DNA of 64,000 nucleotides from Litoreibacter halocynthiae (GCF_004365635.1 NZ_SOBH01000004.1:354996-418995); one strand, 5' to 3'; counted from the first letter of the stretch, positions 19,449-30,730 are shown. Notes: generated by a model from the letters alone, not told the origin. Numbers and translations: made by a program.

Positions 19449-20330
19449 ATGGCTGAAAAACGTGGACTGGGCCGTGGACTCTCGGCGCTGATGGCGGACA
19501 TTGATGTGTCTGTGCCTGCAATATCAGATAGCTCAACTGGAGCGGGTGAACGGATTGTCCCAATCGAAAGAATCGAGCCGAACCCAGATCAGCCGCGTAG
19601 AGATTTTGTTAAGGCTGATCTTGAAGAGCTTGCGGAATCGATTCGGGAGAAGGGCATTATTCAGCCCTTAATCGTCCGGGTTCACCCTAAAGCGGCCGAT
19701 AAGTTTGAAATTGTAGCCGGTGAGCGCCGGTGGCGCGCTGCGCAGATGGCTCAGGTGCATGAAGTTCCGGTGGTTTTGCGTCAGCTAAACGACACGGAAG
19801 TTCTTGAAATCGCAATTATCGAGAACATTCAACGATCTGATCTGAATCCGGTAGAGGAGGCGATGGGCTATCGTCAGCTGCAGGATAAATTTGGGCATAC
19901 GCAGGAACAGTTGGCGACTGCGTTGGGTAAAAGTCGCAGTCATATTGCAAACTTGATGCGTTTATTGAGCTTGCCCGAAGATGTGGTGCGGATGCTACGG
20001 CAGGGAGATTTGACCAGTGGACATGCGCGCGCACTCATTACGACTGACAACCCGAGTGATCTGGCAAGGAAAGTTGTAAAGGAAGGGCTATCTGTTCGCG
20101 AAACAGAACGGTTGGCAAAGTCTGGCGGGGCAAAGCCGAAGCGTAAAAAGGAGCCTTCGAGCTCAGAAAAAGACGCTGATACCAAAGCGCTGGAAGGCGA
20201 TCTGACCGCGACCTTGAAAATGGGCGTGAGCATTGATCATAAGGCAGGCACAGAAGGTGGCCGCGTTACAATATCCTACAAGGACTTTGAGCAATTGGAT
20301 GAGCTTTGCCGACGGCTTGCGGGGAATTGA
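19449..20330 (+). CDS. parB: Chromosome partitioning protein ParB (Spo0J)
   Basis: CTP-dependent clamp that loads at parS and spreads on DNA. ATG-19449 is chosen because it starts the conserved MAEKRGLGRGLSALMAD; the resulting 293 residues fit. The CTP-binding ParB/Srx domain has VPIERIEPNPDQPRRDF, GIIQPLIVRV and the GERRWRAAQMA arginine patch. The helix-turn-helix region includes AIIENIQRSDLNPVEEA and ALGKSRSHIANLMRLLSLP. A basic linker (GGAKPKRKKEPSSSEKD) leads to a C-terminal dimer domain. The two parS sites nearby are its expected targets. Its stop is 4 bp from the convergent hemW stop. Confidence 0.97.
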   Translation: MAEKRGLGRGLSALMADIDVSVPAISDSSTGAGERIVPIERIEPNPDQPRRDFVKADLEELAESIREKGIIQPLIVRVHPKAADKFEIVAGERRWRAAQMAQVHEVPVVLRQLNDTEVLEIAIIENIQRSDLNPVEEAMGYRQLQDKFGHTQEQLATALGKSRSHIANLMRLLSLPEDVVRMLRQGDLTSGHARALITTDNPSDLARKVVKEGLSVRETERLAKSGGAKPKRKKEPSSSEKDADTKALEGDLTATLKMGVSIDHKAGTEGGRVTISYKDFEQLDELCRRLAGN

Positions 20331-20334
20331 GGTT

Positions 20335-21495
20335 TTAAGTCACCAGCTGTGCCAAGATCGAGTTTAATAGGATTTTAGAGCGCGCAGGGACAGCTAACTT
20401 CGATTGATTAATCTCTAAATGACCCATATTCACTAAGCCCTTGATTTTATGATCAGAAATCACATCTTGATCAAGAGAGCGCAACCAATCAAGGTCACAG
20501 CCCTCGGCTAATCTCAAGGACATCAGAAGATATTCGAGCGCTTGTTCTTCTTTCGTGAGGTATGAGTTGTTGGTCTCACCCGAGCCTGTGGCAGAGACAG
20601 ATTCCAACCATTTTGCCGGTGCAAGGTGGGTTTCGGTTGCTTTGCGTTGCGCGCCGACATCGAATCTACCGTGCGCGCCAGGACCAACCCCCACATAGTC
20701 CCCTCCACGCCAGTAAATCAGGTTATGGCGTGATTCCTGACCCGGTGTCGCATGATTAGACACTTCATAGGCCGCAAAACCATGTGCTTCGGTGATTGTT
20801 TGGGTAAGCTCATATAGATCTGCGGAAAGGTCCTCATGAGGAAGGCCAAGGAGACCGCCACGTGCAAAGCGTTCGCCGAAGGCGGTACCGTCTTCGATGG
20901 TCAGTTGGTATAAGGAGAGGTGATCGGCTGCCATAGTTAAGGCGCGGGTCAGTTCTGCCTCCCAATCGGTGAGTGACTGGTTCTGACGTGCGTAGATCAG
21001 GTCAAAACTGACCCGATCAAAGGTAGTACGTGCAATGTCAAACGCGTGCTCGGCCTCTGACACGGTATGAAGCCGGCCAAGTAACTTTAGATCGGCATCG
21101 TTGAGTGCCTGAATGCCCATCGAAATGCGATTTACGCCTGCTTGGCGGAATCCCTTGAACCGGTTGGCCTCAACAGAAGTGGGGTTTGCCTCAAGCGTGA
21201 TCTCGACATCATTGGTGAGTCGCCAGTTCTTTTGAATCCGTTCAATAATCGCGGAAACCGTCTCTGGCAGCATCAGGCTGGGGGTGCCACCGCCGAAAAA
21301 GATTGAGCTGACGACGGGATCTGGTGTTAGTTCTGCAAGACGATCTATTTCGGTTAAATAGGCTCTAACCCATACGGATTGGTCGACATTTGCCGAAACA
21401 TGGCTGTTGAAATCACAATACGGACACTTCGCCTGACAAAAGGGCCAGTGAACATAAACGCCAAATCCAGATCTCTGCCAGTTTTCAGGTTTCAA
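20335..21495 (-). CDS. hemW: Radical SAM family haem chaperone HemW
   Basis: Long annotated as oxygen-independent coproporphyrinogen oxidase, now considered a haem chaperone for respiratory enzymes. The 386-residue protein has YVHWPFCQAKCPYCDFNSH near residue 14, with the 4Fe-4S cysteines Cys20, Cys24 and Cys27, then FFGGGTPSLM, and the C-terminal HemN domain with LEYLLMSLRLAEG. True HemN usually carries a further N-terminal stretch lacking here, which favours HemW. The start overlaps rdgB by 11 bp. Confidence 0.92.
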   Translation of the reverse strand: MKPENWQRSGFGVYVHWPFCQAKCPYCDFNSHVSANVDQSVWVRAYLTEIDRLAELTPDPVVSSIFFGGGTPSLMLPETVSAIIERIQKNWRLTNDVEITLEANPTSVEANRFKGFRQAGVNRISMGIQALNDADLKLLGRLHTVSEAEHAFDIARTTFDRVSFDLIYARQNQSLTDWEAELTRALTMAADHLSLYQLTIEDGTAFGERFARGGLLGLPHEDLSADLYELTQTITEAHGFAAYEVSNHATPGQESRHNLIYWRGGDYVGVGPGAHGRFDVGAQRKATETHLAPAKWLESVSATGSGETNNSYLTKEEQALEYLLMSLRLAEGCDLDWLRSLDQDVISDHKIKGLVNMGHLEINQSKLAVPARSKILLNSILAQLVT

Positions 21496-22093
21496 AAGCT
21501 TCTACCAGCTTGGCGAAGGCATTGGCGCGGTGGCTGATCTTGTTCTTTTCCCAACGATCCATTTGCCCAAACGTGATGTCATACCCATTCGGCTGAAATA
21601 TCGGATCGTAGCCGTGACCTTGATCACCGCGCATGGGCCAGACGACTTGACCCTCCATTGTCCCGGCAAAGACCTCGTCATGTCCGTCGGGCCAGGCAAG
21701 AACGAGGGTGGCACAAAATCGGGCAGTCCAAGGTGCTTTATGACCTGATTTGATAATCTCGTCATAGGTACGGGTCATCGCAACGGCGAAATCCCGACCG
21801 TCCGGCGTTTCAGACCAATCGGCGGTGTAGACGCCGGGTGCGCCATTTAAACAGTCAACCTCGATACCGCTGTCATCCGAGAGAGAGGGCAAGCCTGTCG
21901 CTTGAGCGGCGGCATGCGCCTTTATTCTGGCGTTTCCAACAAAAGTGTTCTCGGTTTCGTCTGGTTCTGGCAAGTTGTGCTCTGCCGCAGAGGCCACATT
22001 GATCCCAAAAGGCTCTAATAATGCTGAAATCTCTTCCAGCTTACCTTTGTTGTGCGTCGCAACAAGCAGCGTATCACCAGTGAACTTTCGCAT
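21485..22093 (-). CDS. rdgB: RdgB/HAM1 non-canonical purine NTP pyrophosphatase
   Basis: Hydrolyses dITP, XTP and ITP to prevent their incorporation into DNA or RNA. The 202-residue protein has LLVATHNKGKLEEISALL at the N-terminus, ENTFVGNARIKAHAAA, the signature LPSLSDDSGIEVDCLNGAPGVYTADW and a late GHGYDPIFQPNGYD with EKNKISHRANAFAKL. It lies 2 bp after rph and overlaps hemW, giving an rph-rdgB-hemW operon, a common arrangement in alphaproteobacteria. Confidence 0.96.
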   Translation of the reverse strand: MRKFTGDTLLVATHNKGKLEEISALLEPFGINVASAAEHNLPEPDETENTFVGNARIKAHAAAQATGLPSLSDDSGIEVDCLNGAPGVYTADWSETPDGRDFAVAMTRTYDEIIKSGHKAPWTARFCATLVLAWPDGHDEVFAGTMEGQVVWPMRGDQGHGYDPIFQPNGYDITFGQMDRWEKNKISHRANAFAKLVEAFET

Positions 22094-22095
22094 GA

Positions 22096-22809
22096 CTAGC
22101 CCTTCACGGCGGCTTTTTGCGCGGCAGCCAGTTCAGCGACACCTTTCTCCGCTAGGTCCATCAGTTGATTTAACTCAGTACGCGAGAATGTTGCACCTTC
22201 GGCGGAGCCTTGGACCTCGATCAAACCTAGACTGCCTGTCATCACGAAGTTTGCATCAGTGCCAGCATCACTGTCTTCGGGATAATCAAGATCAAGAACC
22301 GGCTGACCCGCATAAATACCGCAACTCACTGCCGCAACGTGGTCGGTCAGTGGGTCGGTTGAAATGTCTCCGGCTTTCATCAGGGCGTTAACTGCAAGCC
22401 GCAACGCAACCCAACCACCTGTAATGGACGCGCAACGCGTACCGCCATCAGCCTGAATAACATCACAATCAACAACGATCTGCCGTTCGCCCATTGCGAC
22501 GCGATCGACGCCAGCGCGGAGGGAGCGGCCGATAAGCCGTTGAATTTCCTGCGTGCGGCCGGATTGCCCACGTTTGGCTTCGCGATTCATGCGTGTATGG
22601 GTTGCGCGGGGCAACATTCCGTATTCGGCGGTAACCCAACCTAGACCGGAATTACGCAGAAATGGCGGTACCCGCTCGTCAATGGACGCGGTACATAGCA
22701 CATGGGTGTCACCGCACTTGATCAGGCAAGACCCCTCGGCGTGTCGGGTCACATCGGTTTCAATTGTAATGGAACGCATTTCGTCAAGCTGGCGGCCGGA
22801 AGGGCGCAT
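22096..22809 (-). CDS. rph: Ribonuclease PH
   Basis: Phosphorolytic 3'-5' exoribonuclease that trims tRNA and rRNA 3' ends. ATG-22809 is chosen because it gives [17 protein letters not shown] and follows an AGGAGA ribosome site; 237 residues. Family segments: [39 protein letters not shown], the phosphate-binding [10 protein letters not shown] and [23 protein letters not shown]. It is divergent from hrcA; the shared intergenic space should hold both promoters. Confidence 0.96.
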   Translation of the reverse strand: MRPSGRQLDEMRSITIETDVTRHAEGSCLIKCGDTHVLCTASIDERVPPFLRNSGLGWVTAEYGMLPRATHTRMNREAKRGQSGRTQEIQRLIGRSLRAGVDRVAMGERQIVVDCDVIQADGGTRCASITGGWVALRLAVNALMKAGDISTDPLTDHVAAVSCGIYAGQPVLDLDYPEDSDAGTDANFVMTGSLGLIEVQGSAEGATFSRTELNQLMDLAEKGVAELAAAQKAAVKG

Positions 22810-22914
22810 GGCATTTCTCCTGTTGAACGGGTTCAGATACCCTTGTGATACCTTAGGTTGCAAGCCACATTGAACATTGCCACATATCAGTCGGGTTATA
22901 TGAGAAATAACAAG

Positions 22915-23976
22915 ATGAACCGCGAAGATCTCTTGTCACAAATGAACGACCGCAGCCGAGAGGTGTTTCAGCGGATCGTGGAGTCATATCTAGCCAGCGG
23001 CGAACCTGTGGGCTCCCGAACCTTGAGCCGCAGCCTTAGTGAAAGTGTGAGCGCTGCAACCATTCGCAATGTCATGCAGGATCTTGAGCTCCTTGGGTTG
23101 TTAAACAGCCCCCACGTATCTGCGGGTCGAATACCAACCCAAGCGGGTTTGCGCATGTTCGTGGACGGGTTACTGGAAATGGACGAGGTTACAATCCACG
23201 ACCGCGAAAAGCTGGACGCAACCCTAGGGAGCAATGACCGAGATGTAGGTGTCCTTCTGGATCGTGTTGGCTCCGCACTTTCGGGTCTGACACACGGCGC
23301 AAGTCTGGTTTTGACGCCAAAACACGAGGCTCCGATCAAACATATCGAGTTTGTGAGCTTGGCGTCGGATCGAGCCTTGGTTGTTTTGGTGTTTGCGGAC
23401 GGACATGTTGAAAACCGTGTGTTTACGCCTCCGCTTGGACAAACGCCCTCGTCTATGCGCGAAGCTGCAAATTTTCTTAATGCTGTCGCCGTAGGTTCTA
23501 CGATTTCAGAGCTGCGTGGGCGAATTGAGAAAGAGATTAAGTCTAGACGCCGAGAGTTGGATCATTTGGCGCAGGATCTGGTGAAAACCGGGCTGGCCGT
23601 ATGGGAGAACGAAGGTGAGCAGACCGAACGCCTAATTGTTCGCGGCAGGGCGAATTTGATTGAAGACGCTGATGATACCGAGGCACTGGAGCGGGTAAGA
23701 GCGCTGTTTGACGACCTCGAGCGTAAGCGCGATATCGCTGAATTCCTTGAACTGACTGATGCAGGTGACGGAGTTCGCATTTTTATTGGCTCAGAGAACA
23801 AACTCTTTTCACTTTCGGGTTCCTCTTTGGTGGTGTCTCCCTATATGAACTCTGATCGAAAGATTATTGGTGCTGTGGGCGTAATAGGCCCGACACGACT
23901 GAACTACGGGCGCATTGTGCCTATCGTGAACTATACAGCGCAGATGGTCGGCAAACTGATTTCGGACGGTGGCTAG
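22915..23976 (+). CDS. hrcA: Heat-inducible transcription repressor HrcA
   Basis: Represses chaperone operons, typically groESL, by binding CIRCE operators. The N-terminal winged helix contains [30 protein letters not shown] and [19 protein letters not shown], followed by [24 protein letters not shown]. The dimerisation domain ends with [22 protein letters not shown]-22915 gives 353 residues; ATG-22900 is also possible and neither has a convincing ribosome site. No CIRCE element was seen anywhere in the window, so its targets lie elsewhere. grpE follows after 8 bp. Confidence 0.92.
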   Translation: MNREDLLSQMNDRSREVFQRIVESYLASGEPVGSRTLSRSLSESVSAATIRNVMQDLELLGLLNSPHVSAGRIPTQAGLRMFVDGLLEMDEVTIHDREKLDATLGSNDRDVGVLLDRVGSALSGLTHGASLVLTPKHEAPIKHIEFVSLASDRALVVLVFADGHVENRVFTPPLGQTPSSMREAANFLNAVAVGSTISELRGRIEKEIKSRRRELDHLAQDLVKTGLAVWENEGEQTERLIVRGRANLIEDADDTEALERVRALFDDLERKRDIAEFLELTDAGDGVRIFIGSENKLFSLSGSSLVVSPYMNSDRKIIGAVGVIGPTRLNYGRIVPIVNYTAQMVGKLISDGG

Positions 23977-23984
23977 AGGTAAAA

Positions 23985-24536
23985 ATGTCGGACGTGAACA
24001 AAGACGATGATTTTCAAACAGATCACTTGGAGGCGATGGCCGAAGAGACTGTAGATATCATGGAAGAAAACGACGAGATGCAGGCGCTGATTGAAGAGCG
24101 CGACATGCTGAAGGATCGCCTTCTGCGCGCATTGGCGGACATTGAAAATACGCGAAAGCGTGGTGAGCGTGATCGGCGCGAAGCTGAAAGCTATGGCGGC
24201 TCGAAGCTCGCGAAAGACATGTTGCCGGTCTATGACAACTTGCGTCGCGCGCTTGATTCCGCCGACGATTCGCAACGCGAAGCTGCCAAGGCCATTTTCA
24301 ACGGTGTTGAATTGACCCTACGGGAGCTGATCCACGTCTTCGGAAAGCACAAAATCGAAGTTATTTTGCCAGAAGTTGGTGATCGCTTCGATCCGCAACT
24401 ACATGAGGCAATGTTCGAAGCGCCGCTTCCCGACACCAAAGCCGGGGATATCATTCAGGTGATGTCTGAAGGTTTTATGTTGCACGAACGTTTGCTGCGG
24501 CCGGCTCAAGTTGGTGTTTCGTCAACCCCGGCTTAA
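23985..24536 (+). CDS. grpE: Nucleotide exchange factor GrpE
   Basis: Promotes ADP release from DnaK during the chaperone cycle. The 183-residue protein has an acidic N-terminus, a long helix (about residues 20-65, with [29 protein letters not shown]) and the beta-wing domain with [21 protein letters not shown] and [25 protein letters not shown]. An AGAGGT site precedes ATG-23985. It is paired with hrcA, while dnaK and dnaJ lie about 6 kb away. Its end overlaps the convergent mutS end by 15 bp. Confidence 0.96.
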   Translation: MSDVNKDDDFQTDHLEAMAEETVDIMEENDEMQALIEERDMLKDRLLRALADIENTRKRGERDRREAESYGGSKLAKDMLPVYDNLRRALDSADDSQREAAKAIFNGVELTLRELIHVFGKHKIEVILPEVGDRFDPQLHEAMFEAPLPDTKAGDIIQVMSEGFMLHERLLRPAQVGVSSTPA

Positions 24537-27170
24537 ATCTTTCAACTCGTAGAGTAATTGCAAAGCCTCGCGCGGCGTTAACTCGTCGGGCGAGACTTCG
24601 TTCAGCCTCTCGTCTACCAAGGAGATCTTGGTCGTTGGCTGTGGGGTCGGTGTGGCGGCGAATAACGGCAGGTCGTCGATCAGCGTTTTCTGACGCACAC
24701 CGCCTTCACGCTCGCCTTTTTCCAGCTGCTCAAGGACAATACGGGCGCGGTCAATGACCGATGCCGGAAGACCCGCAAGCTTGGCGACTTGAACGCCATA
24801 GGATCGATCAGCGGCACCACGCTTCACCTCATGTAGGAAGATCACGTCACCGTCCCACTCTTTCACGGTGACAGTTGCATTCTCAACGCCCGGCAGCTTC
24901 CCGGCGAGCGCTGTTAATTCGTGATAGTGGGTGGCAAAAAGTGCACGGCAGGTATTCTTGGCGTGAAGGTGTTCTAAAGTCGCCCAAGCAATGGACAGAC
25001 CATCATAAGTGGCGGTGCCGCGCCCGATTTCGTCAAGAATAACCAAGGCGCGCTCATCTGCCTGATTTAGAATCGCAGCAGTTTCGACCATTTCGACCAT
25101 GAAGGTTGATCGCCCGCGGGCAAGGTCATCGGACGCTCCTACGCGACTGAACAGTTGCGAAACGATGCCGATATGGGCCGTATCAGCAGGAACAAAAGAC
25201 CCTATTTGGGCCAAAAGCGCGATAATAGCGTTCTGGCGGAGGAAGGTCGATTTACCGGCCATGTTTGGTCCGGTGAGGAGCCAAATGCTTGACGAACTCG
25301 GGATAGCAGATAGGTCGCAATCATTGGCCACGAATGGCGCAACACCCAGTTCTTTGAGTGCTTTCTCGACAACTGGATGTCTGCCTCCTGTCACCTCGAA
25401 CGCTCTGGATTCATCGACGTTGGGGCGCACCCAGTTTTCTGATATCGCCAGGTCGGAAAGCGCTGCGAAGACATCGATTTGTGCCAGCGCAGCCGCCGCT
25501 GCAAAGAGGCTTGCGCTGACTTCAAGTATCTCTGCCTTTAGGGAATCGAATATCTGAAGCTCGATTTCGATGGCGCGTCCGCCCGCATTTAGAATCTTGG
25601 TTTCCAACTCCGACAATTCCAGCGTCGTAAATCTGATCGCGTTTGCGGTTGTCTGTCGATGGATAAAGCGTTCGGAAAGGGGCGGCTTAAGCATCTTCTC
25701 GGCGTGCGCTGCCGTCGTTTCAATGAAATAGCCGAGCACATTGTTATGTTTTATCTTCAGAGTGCTGACACCCGTATCCTTGGCGTACTCGGATTGATGT
25801 TCGGCGATAACCTTGCGCCCTTGGTCTCGCAGCTTTCGCATCTCGTCGAGTTCGCCGTTGTACCCAGCGGCAACAAATCCTCCGTCACGTGCCAATAGAG
25901 GCGGCTCGTCAGCAAGGGTAGCCTGGAGGAGGGATAGTGTTTCGTTGTGGCCTGTCAGGTCCTTGTTGTAGGCTTGAAGGGATGGGGTAAGACTGTCTGA
26001 ATTTAGCAATTTATGCAGTATTAGACACTGTTCTAACCCTGTTCTGAGGGCAACCAGATCCCTTGGGCCACCCCTGTTCATTGCCAGTCGGGAGAGCGCG
26101 CGATCAATATCAGGAACTCGTCTCAGCTCGTCTCTTATTTGATTTCGCAAGTGAGAAGACTCGCAAAGCGCTACTACCGAACTTAATCGCGACTGCAGTT
26201 CTCCTACATCGGTCGATGGGCTGGACAACTTGCGATCCAACAGACGGGCGCCACCTGCAGTCAAGGTTCTGTCAATTGTGTCGAGCAACGAGCCTTTACG
26301 TGTGCCGTTTAGGGTTTGAGATAATTCGAGGTTGCGGCGGGTCGCGGCGTCGATCTGCATTGACCTGTTTGCGCTTTCTCGGACGGGAGGGCGCAATAGC
26401 GGAAGTTTGCCCTTTTGCGTTATGTCGAGGTAATCGACAAGAGCGCCGAGCGCTGCAACTTCGGCGCGTGAAAAAGTGCCGAAAGCATCCAGGGATTTCA
26501 CGGAATAGAGACTAACAAGGCGTTTTTCTGCAGATGTGCTGTCGAAGCTCCCCCTGCTAAGGGGAGTCAGGGCCGAACCGGTTTCATCTACAATTGACTG
26601 CAAACTGTCAAAGTCGGGCTCAGACACAAGAACCTCACTTGGGGCCAGTCTTGCAAGTTCCGGCGACAGCCGCATCTTTGAACAAGGACCGACCCGCATT
26701 TCTCCGGTCGAGATATCGACCCAAGCAATTGCGCCATCACCGCGAATCTCGGAATAGGCTGCGAGGAAGTTATGCCGGCGCGGCTCTAGCAAGCTGTCTT
26801 CAGTTAAGGTGCCCGGTGTAACAAGGCGAACGACATCGCGTTTAACAACAGATTTCGAACCGCGCTTCTTTGCTTCGGCGGGGCTTTCCAACTGCTCACC
26901 CACGGCGACGCGAAACCCTTTTCGGATCAGCGTCAGCAGGTAATTCTCTGCGGCGTGGACAGGGACACCGCACATTGGGATATCGTTGCCCAAGTGCTTG
27001 CCACGTTTCGTAAGGGAAATGTCCAAGGCTCCTGAAGCTGCAACGGCATCGTCGAAGAACAGCTCGTAAAAATCACCCATACGATAGAAAAGCAGCGCGT
27101 CAGGATACTGGGCCTTGATGTCCAGATATTGCGCCATCATGGGCGTTACAGATGCATTGGCGACGTTCAA
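24522..27170 (-). CDS. mutS: DNA mismatch repair protein MutS
   Basis: Recognises mismatches and small loops and recruits MutL. The 882-residue length is standard. The N-terminal mismatch-binding domain has [14 protein letters not shown] near residue 30, with the Phe-x-Glu motif in FYE that contacts the mispair. The ATPase domain has GPNMAGKST near residue 635, [11 protein letters not shown] and [15 protein letters not shown] (Walker B), then [12 protein letters not shown]. The last 130 residues contain the HTH/dimer region. The gene is convergent with grpE and divergent from maeB. Confidence 0.97.
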   Translation of the reverse strand: MNVANASVTPMMAQYLDIKAQYPDALLFYRMGDFYELFFDDAVAASGALDISLTKRGKHLGNDIPMCGVPVHAAENYLLTLIRKGFRVAVGEQLESPAEAKKRGSKSVVKRDVVRLVTPGTLTEDSLLEPRRHNFLAAYSEIRGDGAIAWVDISTGEMRVGPCSKMRLSPELARLAPSEVLVSEPDFDSLQSIVDETGSALTPLSRGSFDSTSAEKRLVSLYSVKSLDAFGTFSRAEVAALGALVDYLDITQKGKLPLLRPPVRESANRSMQIDAATRRNLELSQTLNGTRKGSLLDTIDRTLTAGGARLLDRKLSSPSTDVGELQSRLSSVVALCESSHLRNQIRDELRRVPDIDRALSRLAMNRGGPRDLVALRTGLEQCLILHKLLNSDSLTPSLQAYNKDLTGHNETLSLLQATLADEPPLLARDGGFVAAGYNGELDEMRKLRDQGRKVIAEHQSEYAKDTGVSTLKIKHNNVLGYFIETTAAHAEKMLKPPLSERFIHRQTTANAIRFTTLELSELETKILNAGGRAIEIELQIFDSLKAEILEVSASLFAAAAALAQIDVFAALSDLAISENWVRPNVDESRAFEVTGGRHPVVEKALKELGVAPFVANDCDLSAIPSSSSIWLLTGPNMAGKSTFLRQNAIIALLAQIGSFVPADTAHIGIVSQLFSRVGASDDLARGRSTFMVEMVETAAILNQADERALVILDEIGRGTATYDGLSIAWATLEHLHAKNTCRALFATHYHELTALAGKLPGVENATVTVKEWDGDVIFLHEVKRGAADRSYGVQVAKLAGLPASVIDRARIVLEQLEKGEREGGVRQKTLIDDLPLFAATPTPQPTTKISLVDERLNEVSPDELTPREALQLLYELKDLSRG

Positions 27171-27302
27171 ATTTTCACCCCCCGGTGTGTTGGGACGATT
27201 CTAATGGTCTGGGCGGGGGGGCGAAACCCCGAATTCCGATGGATGTTGTCGCGCGGGGTCAAGCTGGGTATCAATGGCGATGGCCCAACAGAAAGAACGT
27301 CA

Positions 27303-29561
27303 ATGTCCAAGAAAAACCGCGTCACCGATGAAGAGGCTTTGTCCTACCATTTGGAACCCACTCCGGGGAAGCTGGAGATCAATGCTTCGACTCCGATGGC
27401 GACACAGCGCGATCTAAGCTTGGCCTATTCTCCGGGTGTTGCAGTCCCTGTGGAGGCGATCGCCGCCAACCCTGAAACGGCCTATGATTATACCACCAAG
27501 GGCAACATGGTCGCCGTGATATCCAACGGCACTGCAATCTTGGGATTGGGTAATTTGGGCGCGCTTGCGTCCAAGCCAGTGATGGAAGGTAAGTCGGTTT
27601 TGTTCAAACGGTTCGCCGATGTGAACTCCATAGACCTTGAACTGGATACTGAAGACCCGGAAGAGTTCATCAATGCCGTCCGTCTGATGGGCCCTAGCTT
27701 CGGCGGCATTAACCTTGAAGATATCAAGGCGCCAGAATGCTTCATAATTGAACAACGTCTTCGCGAAGTTATGGATATTCCGGTTTTCCATGATGATCAG
27801 CATGGTACTGCAGTGATCTGTGCGGCAGGACTGCTAAACGCACTGCACCTGACAGGTAAGAAAATCGAAGAGTGCAAAATTGTGCTGAACGGTGCTGGCG
27901 CTGCCGGCATTGCTTGTATCGAATTGATCAAGGCGATGGGTGCCAAGCACGACAATTGCATCGCGTGCGATACCAAGGGTGTCATATATCAAGGTCGCAC
28001 CGAGGGGATGAATCAGTGGAAGTCCGCCCACGCGGCGAAAACAACTGACCGTACGCTAGAAGAGGCGATGACGGGCGCAGATGTTTTTCTTGGTGTTTCG
28101 GCTAAGGGCGCTGTGACACAAGACATGGTGAAGTCCATGGCCGACAACCCTGTCATCTTTGCGATGGCAAACCCTGATCCGGAAATTACGCCAGAGGATG
28201 CTCATGAGGTGCGTCCTGATGCTATCGTGGCAACGGGTCGCTCGGACTATCCCAATCAAGTGAATAATGTCCTGTGTTTTCCATATCTGTTCCGCGGTGC
28301 TTTGGATATTCGTGCACGCACGATAAACGATGCGATGAAGATTGCATGTGCGGAGGCCTTGGCGAAGCTTGCTCGGGAAGATGTGCCGGACGAAGTCGCC
28401 GTAGCTTATGGTCAGAAGTTAACCTTTGGCCGCGATTATATCATCCCGACGCCGTTTGACCCGAGACTGATCTACACCATTCCGCCTGCTGTTGCGCATG
28501 CCGGGATCGACACAGCGGTTGCGCGCAAGCCGATTGTAGACTTTGACGCCTATACGGTAAGTTTGCGGTCCCGGATGGATCCGACGGCATCTATGCTGGA
28601 AGGGCTTCATAACCGCGCCAAAACCAAAAATGCTCGCATGATCTTTGCGGAGGGCGACGACATTCGCGTGCTGCGCGCAGCGGTTGCGTATCAGCGTTCC
28701 GGGCTCGGGCAGGCCTTGGTCGTGGGACGCGAGGACGACGTTAAAGCGAAGCTGACAGCAGCGGGGATGGAGGATTCCTATCGTGAGTTGAGTATCGTAA
28801 ACGCGCGCAACACCGAGCATCTCGATACCTATCGCTCGTTCCTTTACAGCCGCCTTCAACGCAAAGGATATGACGCGCAGGATGTGCATCGCTTGGCGTC
28901 GCGGGACCGTCACGTGTTCTCGGCTTTGATGCTTGCGCACGGGCACGGGGACGGTTTGATCACAGGCGCAACTCGCAAATCGGCGCATGTTTTGGAACTG
29001 TTGAATCACGTTTTGGACGTCTCTCCGGAAGACGGCGCGGTTGGTGTGACCGCATTGCTTCGCAACGGGCGCATAGTCTTGATTGCGGATACGTTGGTGC
29101 ATGAATGGCCCGATGAACACACTTTGGCTGACATTGCCGAACGCGGCGCTGCCACCGCACGGTCGCTTGGGCTTGAACCGCGCGTGGCGTTTGTGAGCTT
29201 CTCGACATTTGGCTATCCGGTTAGTGAACGTGCCGAGAAGATGCATATCGCGCCCAAGGTGCTGGACGAACGCGGGGTGGATTTCGAGTATGATGGTGAG
29301 ATGACCGTAGACGTAGCGATGAATCTGGACGTCATGGCGAGTTACCCGTTCTGTCGGTTAAGCGGCCCGGCCAATGTGTTGGTCGTACCCGCGCGTCATT
29401 CATCGTCGATCTCTGTAAAACTGATGCAGGAGATGGGTGGTGCGACCGTTATCGGCCCGATCCTGAGCGGTGTGGATCACCCCGTGCAGATATGCTCCAC
29501 CACATCGACATCCAATGACATTCTCAACATGGCAGTTATGGCGGCTTGTAACGTCGGATAA
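27303..29561 (+). CDS. maeB: NADP-dependent malic enzyme with phosphotransacetylase-like domain
   Basis: Oxidative decarboxylation of malate to pyruvate with NADP. ATG-27303 is chosen because it starts MSKKNRVTDEEALSYH and yields 752 residues, the usual MaeB size; an open frame extends upstream but the extra residues look non-coding. Residues 1 to about 430 are the malic enzyme part, with YSPGVAVPVEAIAANP, FHDDQHGTAVICAAGLLNAL and the nucleotide motif GAGAAGIACIEL. The remainder is phosphotransacetylase-like (AEGDDIRVLRAAVAYQRSG near residue 450, then LITGATRKSAHVL). In known relatives this domain is regulatory, responding to acetyl-CoA. A clear hairpin terminator follows. Confidence 0.95.
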   Translation: MSKKNRVTDEEALSYHLEPTPGKLEINASTPMATQRDLSLAYSPGVAVPVEAIAANPETAYDYTTKGNMVAVISNGTAILGLGNLGALASKPVMEGKSVLFKRFADVNSIDLELDTEDPEEFINAVRLMGPSFGGINLEDIKAPECFIIEQRLREVMDIPVFHDDQHGTAVICAAGLLNALHLTGKKIEECKIVLNGAGAAGIACIELIKAMGAKHDNCIACDTKGVIYQGRTEGMNQWKSAHAAKTTDRTLEEAMTGADVFLGVSAKGAVTQDMVKSMADNPVIFAMANPDPEITPEDAHEVRPDAIVATGRSDYPNQVNNVLCFPYLFRGALDIRARTINDAMKIACAEALAKLAREDVPDEVAVAYGQKLTFGRDYIIPTPFDPRLIYTIPPAVAHAGIDTAVARKPIVDFDAYTVSLRSRMDPTASMLEGLHNRAKTKNARMIFAEGDDIRVLRAAVAYQRSGLGQALVVGREDDVKAKLTAAGMEDSYRELSIVNARNTEHLDTYRSFLYSRLQRKGYDAQDVHRLASRDRHVFSALMLAHGHGDGLITGATRKSAHVLELLNHVLDVSPEDGAVGVTALLRNGRIVLIADTLVHEWPDEHTLADIAERGAATARSLGLEPRVAFVSFSTFGYPVSERAEKMHIAPKVLDERGVDFEYDGEMTVDVAMNLDVMASYPFCRLSGPANVLVVPARHSSSISVKLMQEMGGATVIGPILSGVDHPVQICSTTSTSNDILNMAVMAACNVG

Positions 29562-29564
29562 GTA

Positions 29565-29592
29565 AGAAGCGCCCAATTTGGGCGCTTCTTTT
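29565..29592 (+). terminator. Rho-independent terminator of maeB
   Basis: A perfect 10-bp stem, AGAAGCGCCC (29565-29574) with GGGCGCTTCT (29580-29589), a 5-base loop, and TTT after it. It begins 3 bp after the maeB stop and overlaps the dnaJ stop codon at its far end, so it may also act on the opposite strand, although no T-run follows in that direction. Confidence 0.8.
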
Positions 29593-30730
29593 AGCTCTTC
29601 ATGTCTTCCCAGAAGGACTTAACCTTGGAGAAGAAGCTTGAGAGGTGAGGGTTGTTTTCCTCGCTCAGCTTCTCGAACTCTTTCAGCAATTCTTTTTGCT
29701 TGCTGGTCAGGTTGACCGGGGTTTCAACCGCTAGTTCGATAAACATGTCACCGGTTCCGGCACCTCGCAGCGCTGGCATGCCCTTGGAGCGCAGACGCAT
29801 CTGACGGCCGGATTGGCTGCCCGCAGGAACTTTCACGCGTGAACGCCCGCCGTCTATCGTTGGAACCTCAACGTCGCCACCAATGGCAGCTGTCGCCATG
29901 GCAACGGGGACCCTGCAAAACAGGTCAATCCCTTCGCGCTGGAACAGTGCATGCTCCGTTACCTCGATGAAGATATACAGATCACCCGACGGCCCACCTC
30001 GAAGACCTGCTTCGCCTTCTCCAGCAAGACGGATGCGCGTACCGGTTTCAACACCTGCGGGAATGTTAACACTTAAAGAGCGTTCTTTTTCCTCGCGACC
30101 AGAGCCACCGCAGGAGCGACAAGGATTCTTGATGATTTGACCGATGCCGGAACATGTCGGACAGGTGCGCTCTACAGTGAAGAACCCTTGCTGCGCGCGA
30201 ACCTTACCCATGCCTGAGCAAGTCGGACAGGTTTGCGGCTCGGCCCCACCTTCAGCCCCGGAGCCATCACAGCCCTCGCATGAGACAGAAGTTGGAACCG
30301 TGATCGTTTTTTGCATACCCGCATAAGCATCTTCGAGCGAGATACGCAGATTGTAACGCAGGTCGGAGCCGCGCGTGGCGCGTTGGCGCCCGCCACGTTG
30401 TGCACCACCGCCCATGAAGTCGCCAAATAGGTCTTCAAATACGTCGGAAAATGCGGAGGAAAAATCGCCATTACCGTGTCGCTGGCCGCCGCCGCCCATG
30501 CCATTTTCAAAAGCGGCGTGGCCATACCGATCATAGGCTGCTTTTTTGTCCGCGTCTTTCAAGACCTCATAGGCCTCGTTCGCTTCTTTGAACTGCGACT
30601 CTGCGTTGGGGTTGTCAGAGTTGCGATCCGGGTGCAGCTCTTTTGCCTTAGTGCGGTAAGCTTTTTTCAGCTCATCAGCAGACGCCCCGCGGGCGACACC
30701 TAGAACTTCGTAATAGTCACGTTTTGCCAT
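29591..30730 (-). CDS. dnaJ: Chaperone protein DnaJ
   Basis: Hsp40 co-chaperone that stimulates DnaK ATP hydrolysis and delivers substrates. The 379-residue protein has the J domain (residues 1-70, HPD motif in KELHPDRNS), a glycine-rich segment ([16 protein letters not shown]), four zinc-binding CxxCxGxG repeats ([32 protein letters not shown]) and C-terminal substrate domains. GGAAGG precedes ATG-30730. It lies 87 bp downstream of dnaK, with a strong hairpin in that space. Confidence 0.97.
   Translation of the reverse strand: MAKRDYYEVLGVARGASADELKKAYRTKAKELHPDRNSDNPNAESQFKEANEAYEVLKDADKKAAYDRYGHAAFENGMGGGGQRHGNGDFSSAFSDVFEDLFGDFMGGGAQRGGRQRATRGSDLRYNLRISLEDAYAGMQKTITVPTSVSCEGCDGSGAEGGAEPQTCPTCSGMGKVRAQQGFFTVERTCPTCSGIGQIIKNPCRSCGGSGREEKERSLSVNIPAGVETGTRIRLAGEGEAGLRGGPSGDLYIFIEVTEHALFQREGIDLFCRVPVAMATAAIGGDVEVPTIDGGRSRVKVPAGSQSGRQMRLRSKGMPALRGAGTGDMFIELAVETPVNLTSKQKELLKEFEKLSEENNPHLSSFFSKVKSFWEDMKS

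Noticed and set aside
28419..29246. A 275-codon reverse frame over the malic enzyme gene.
   Set aside because: Histidine- and arginine-rich shadow of the well-supported maeB frame.
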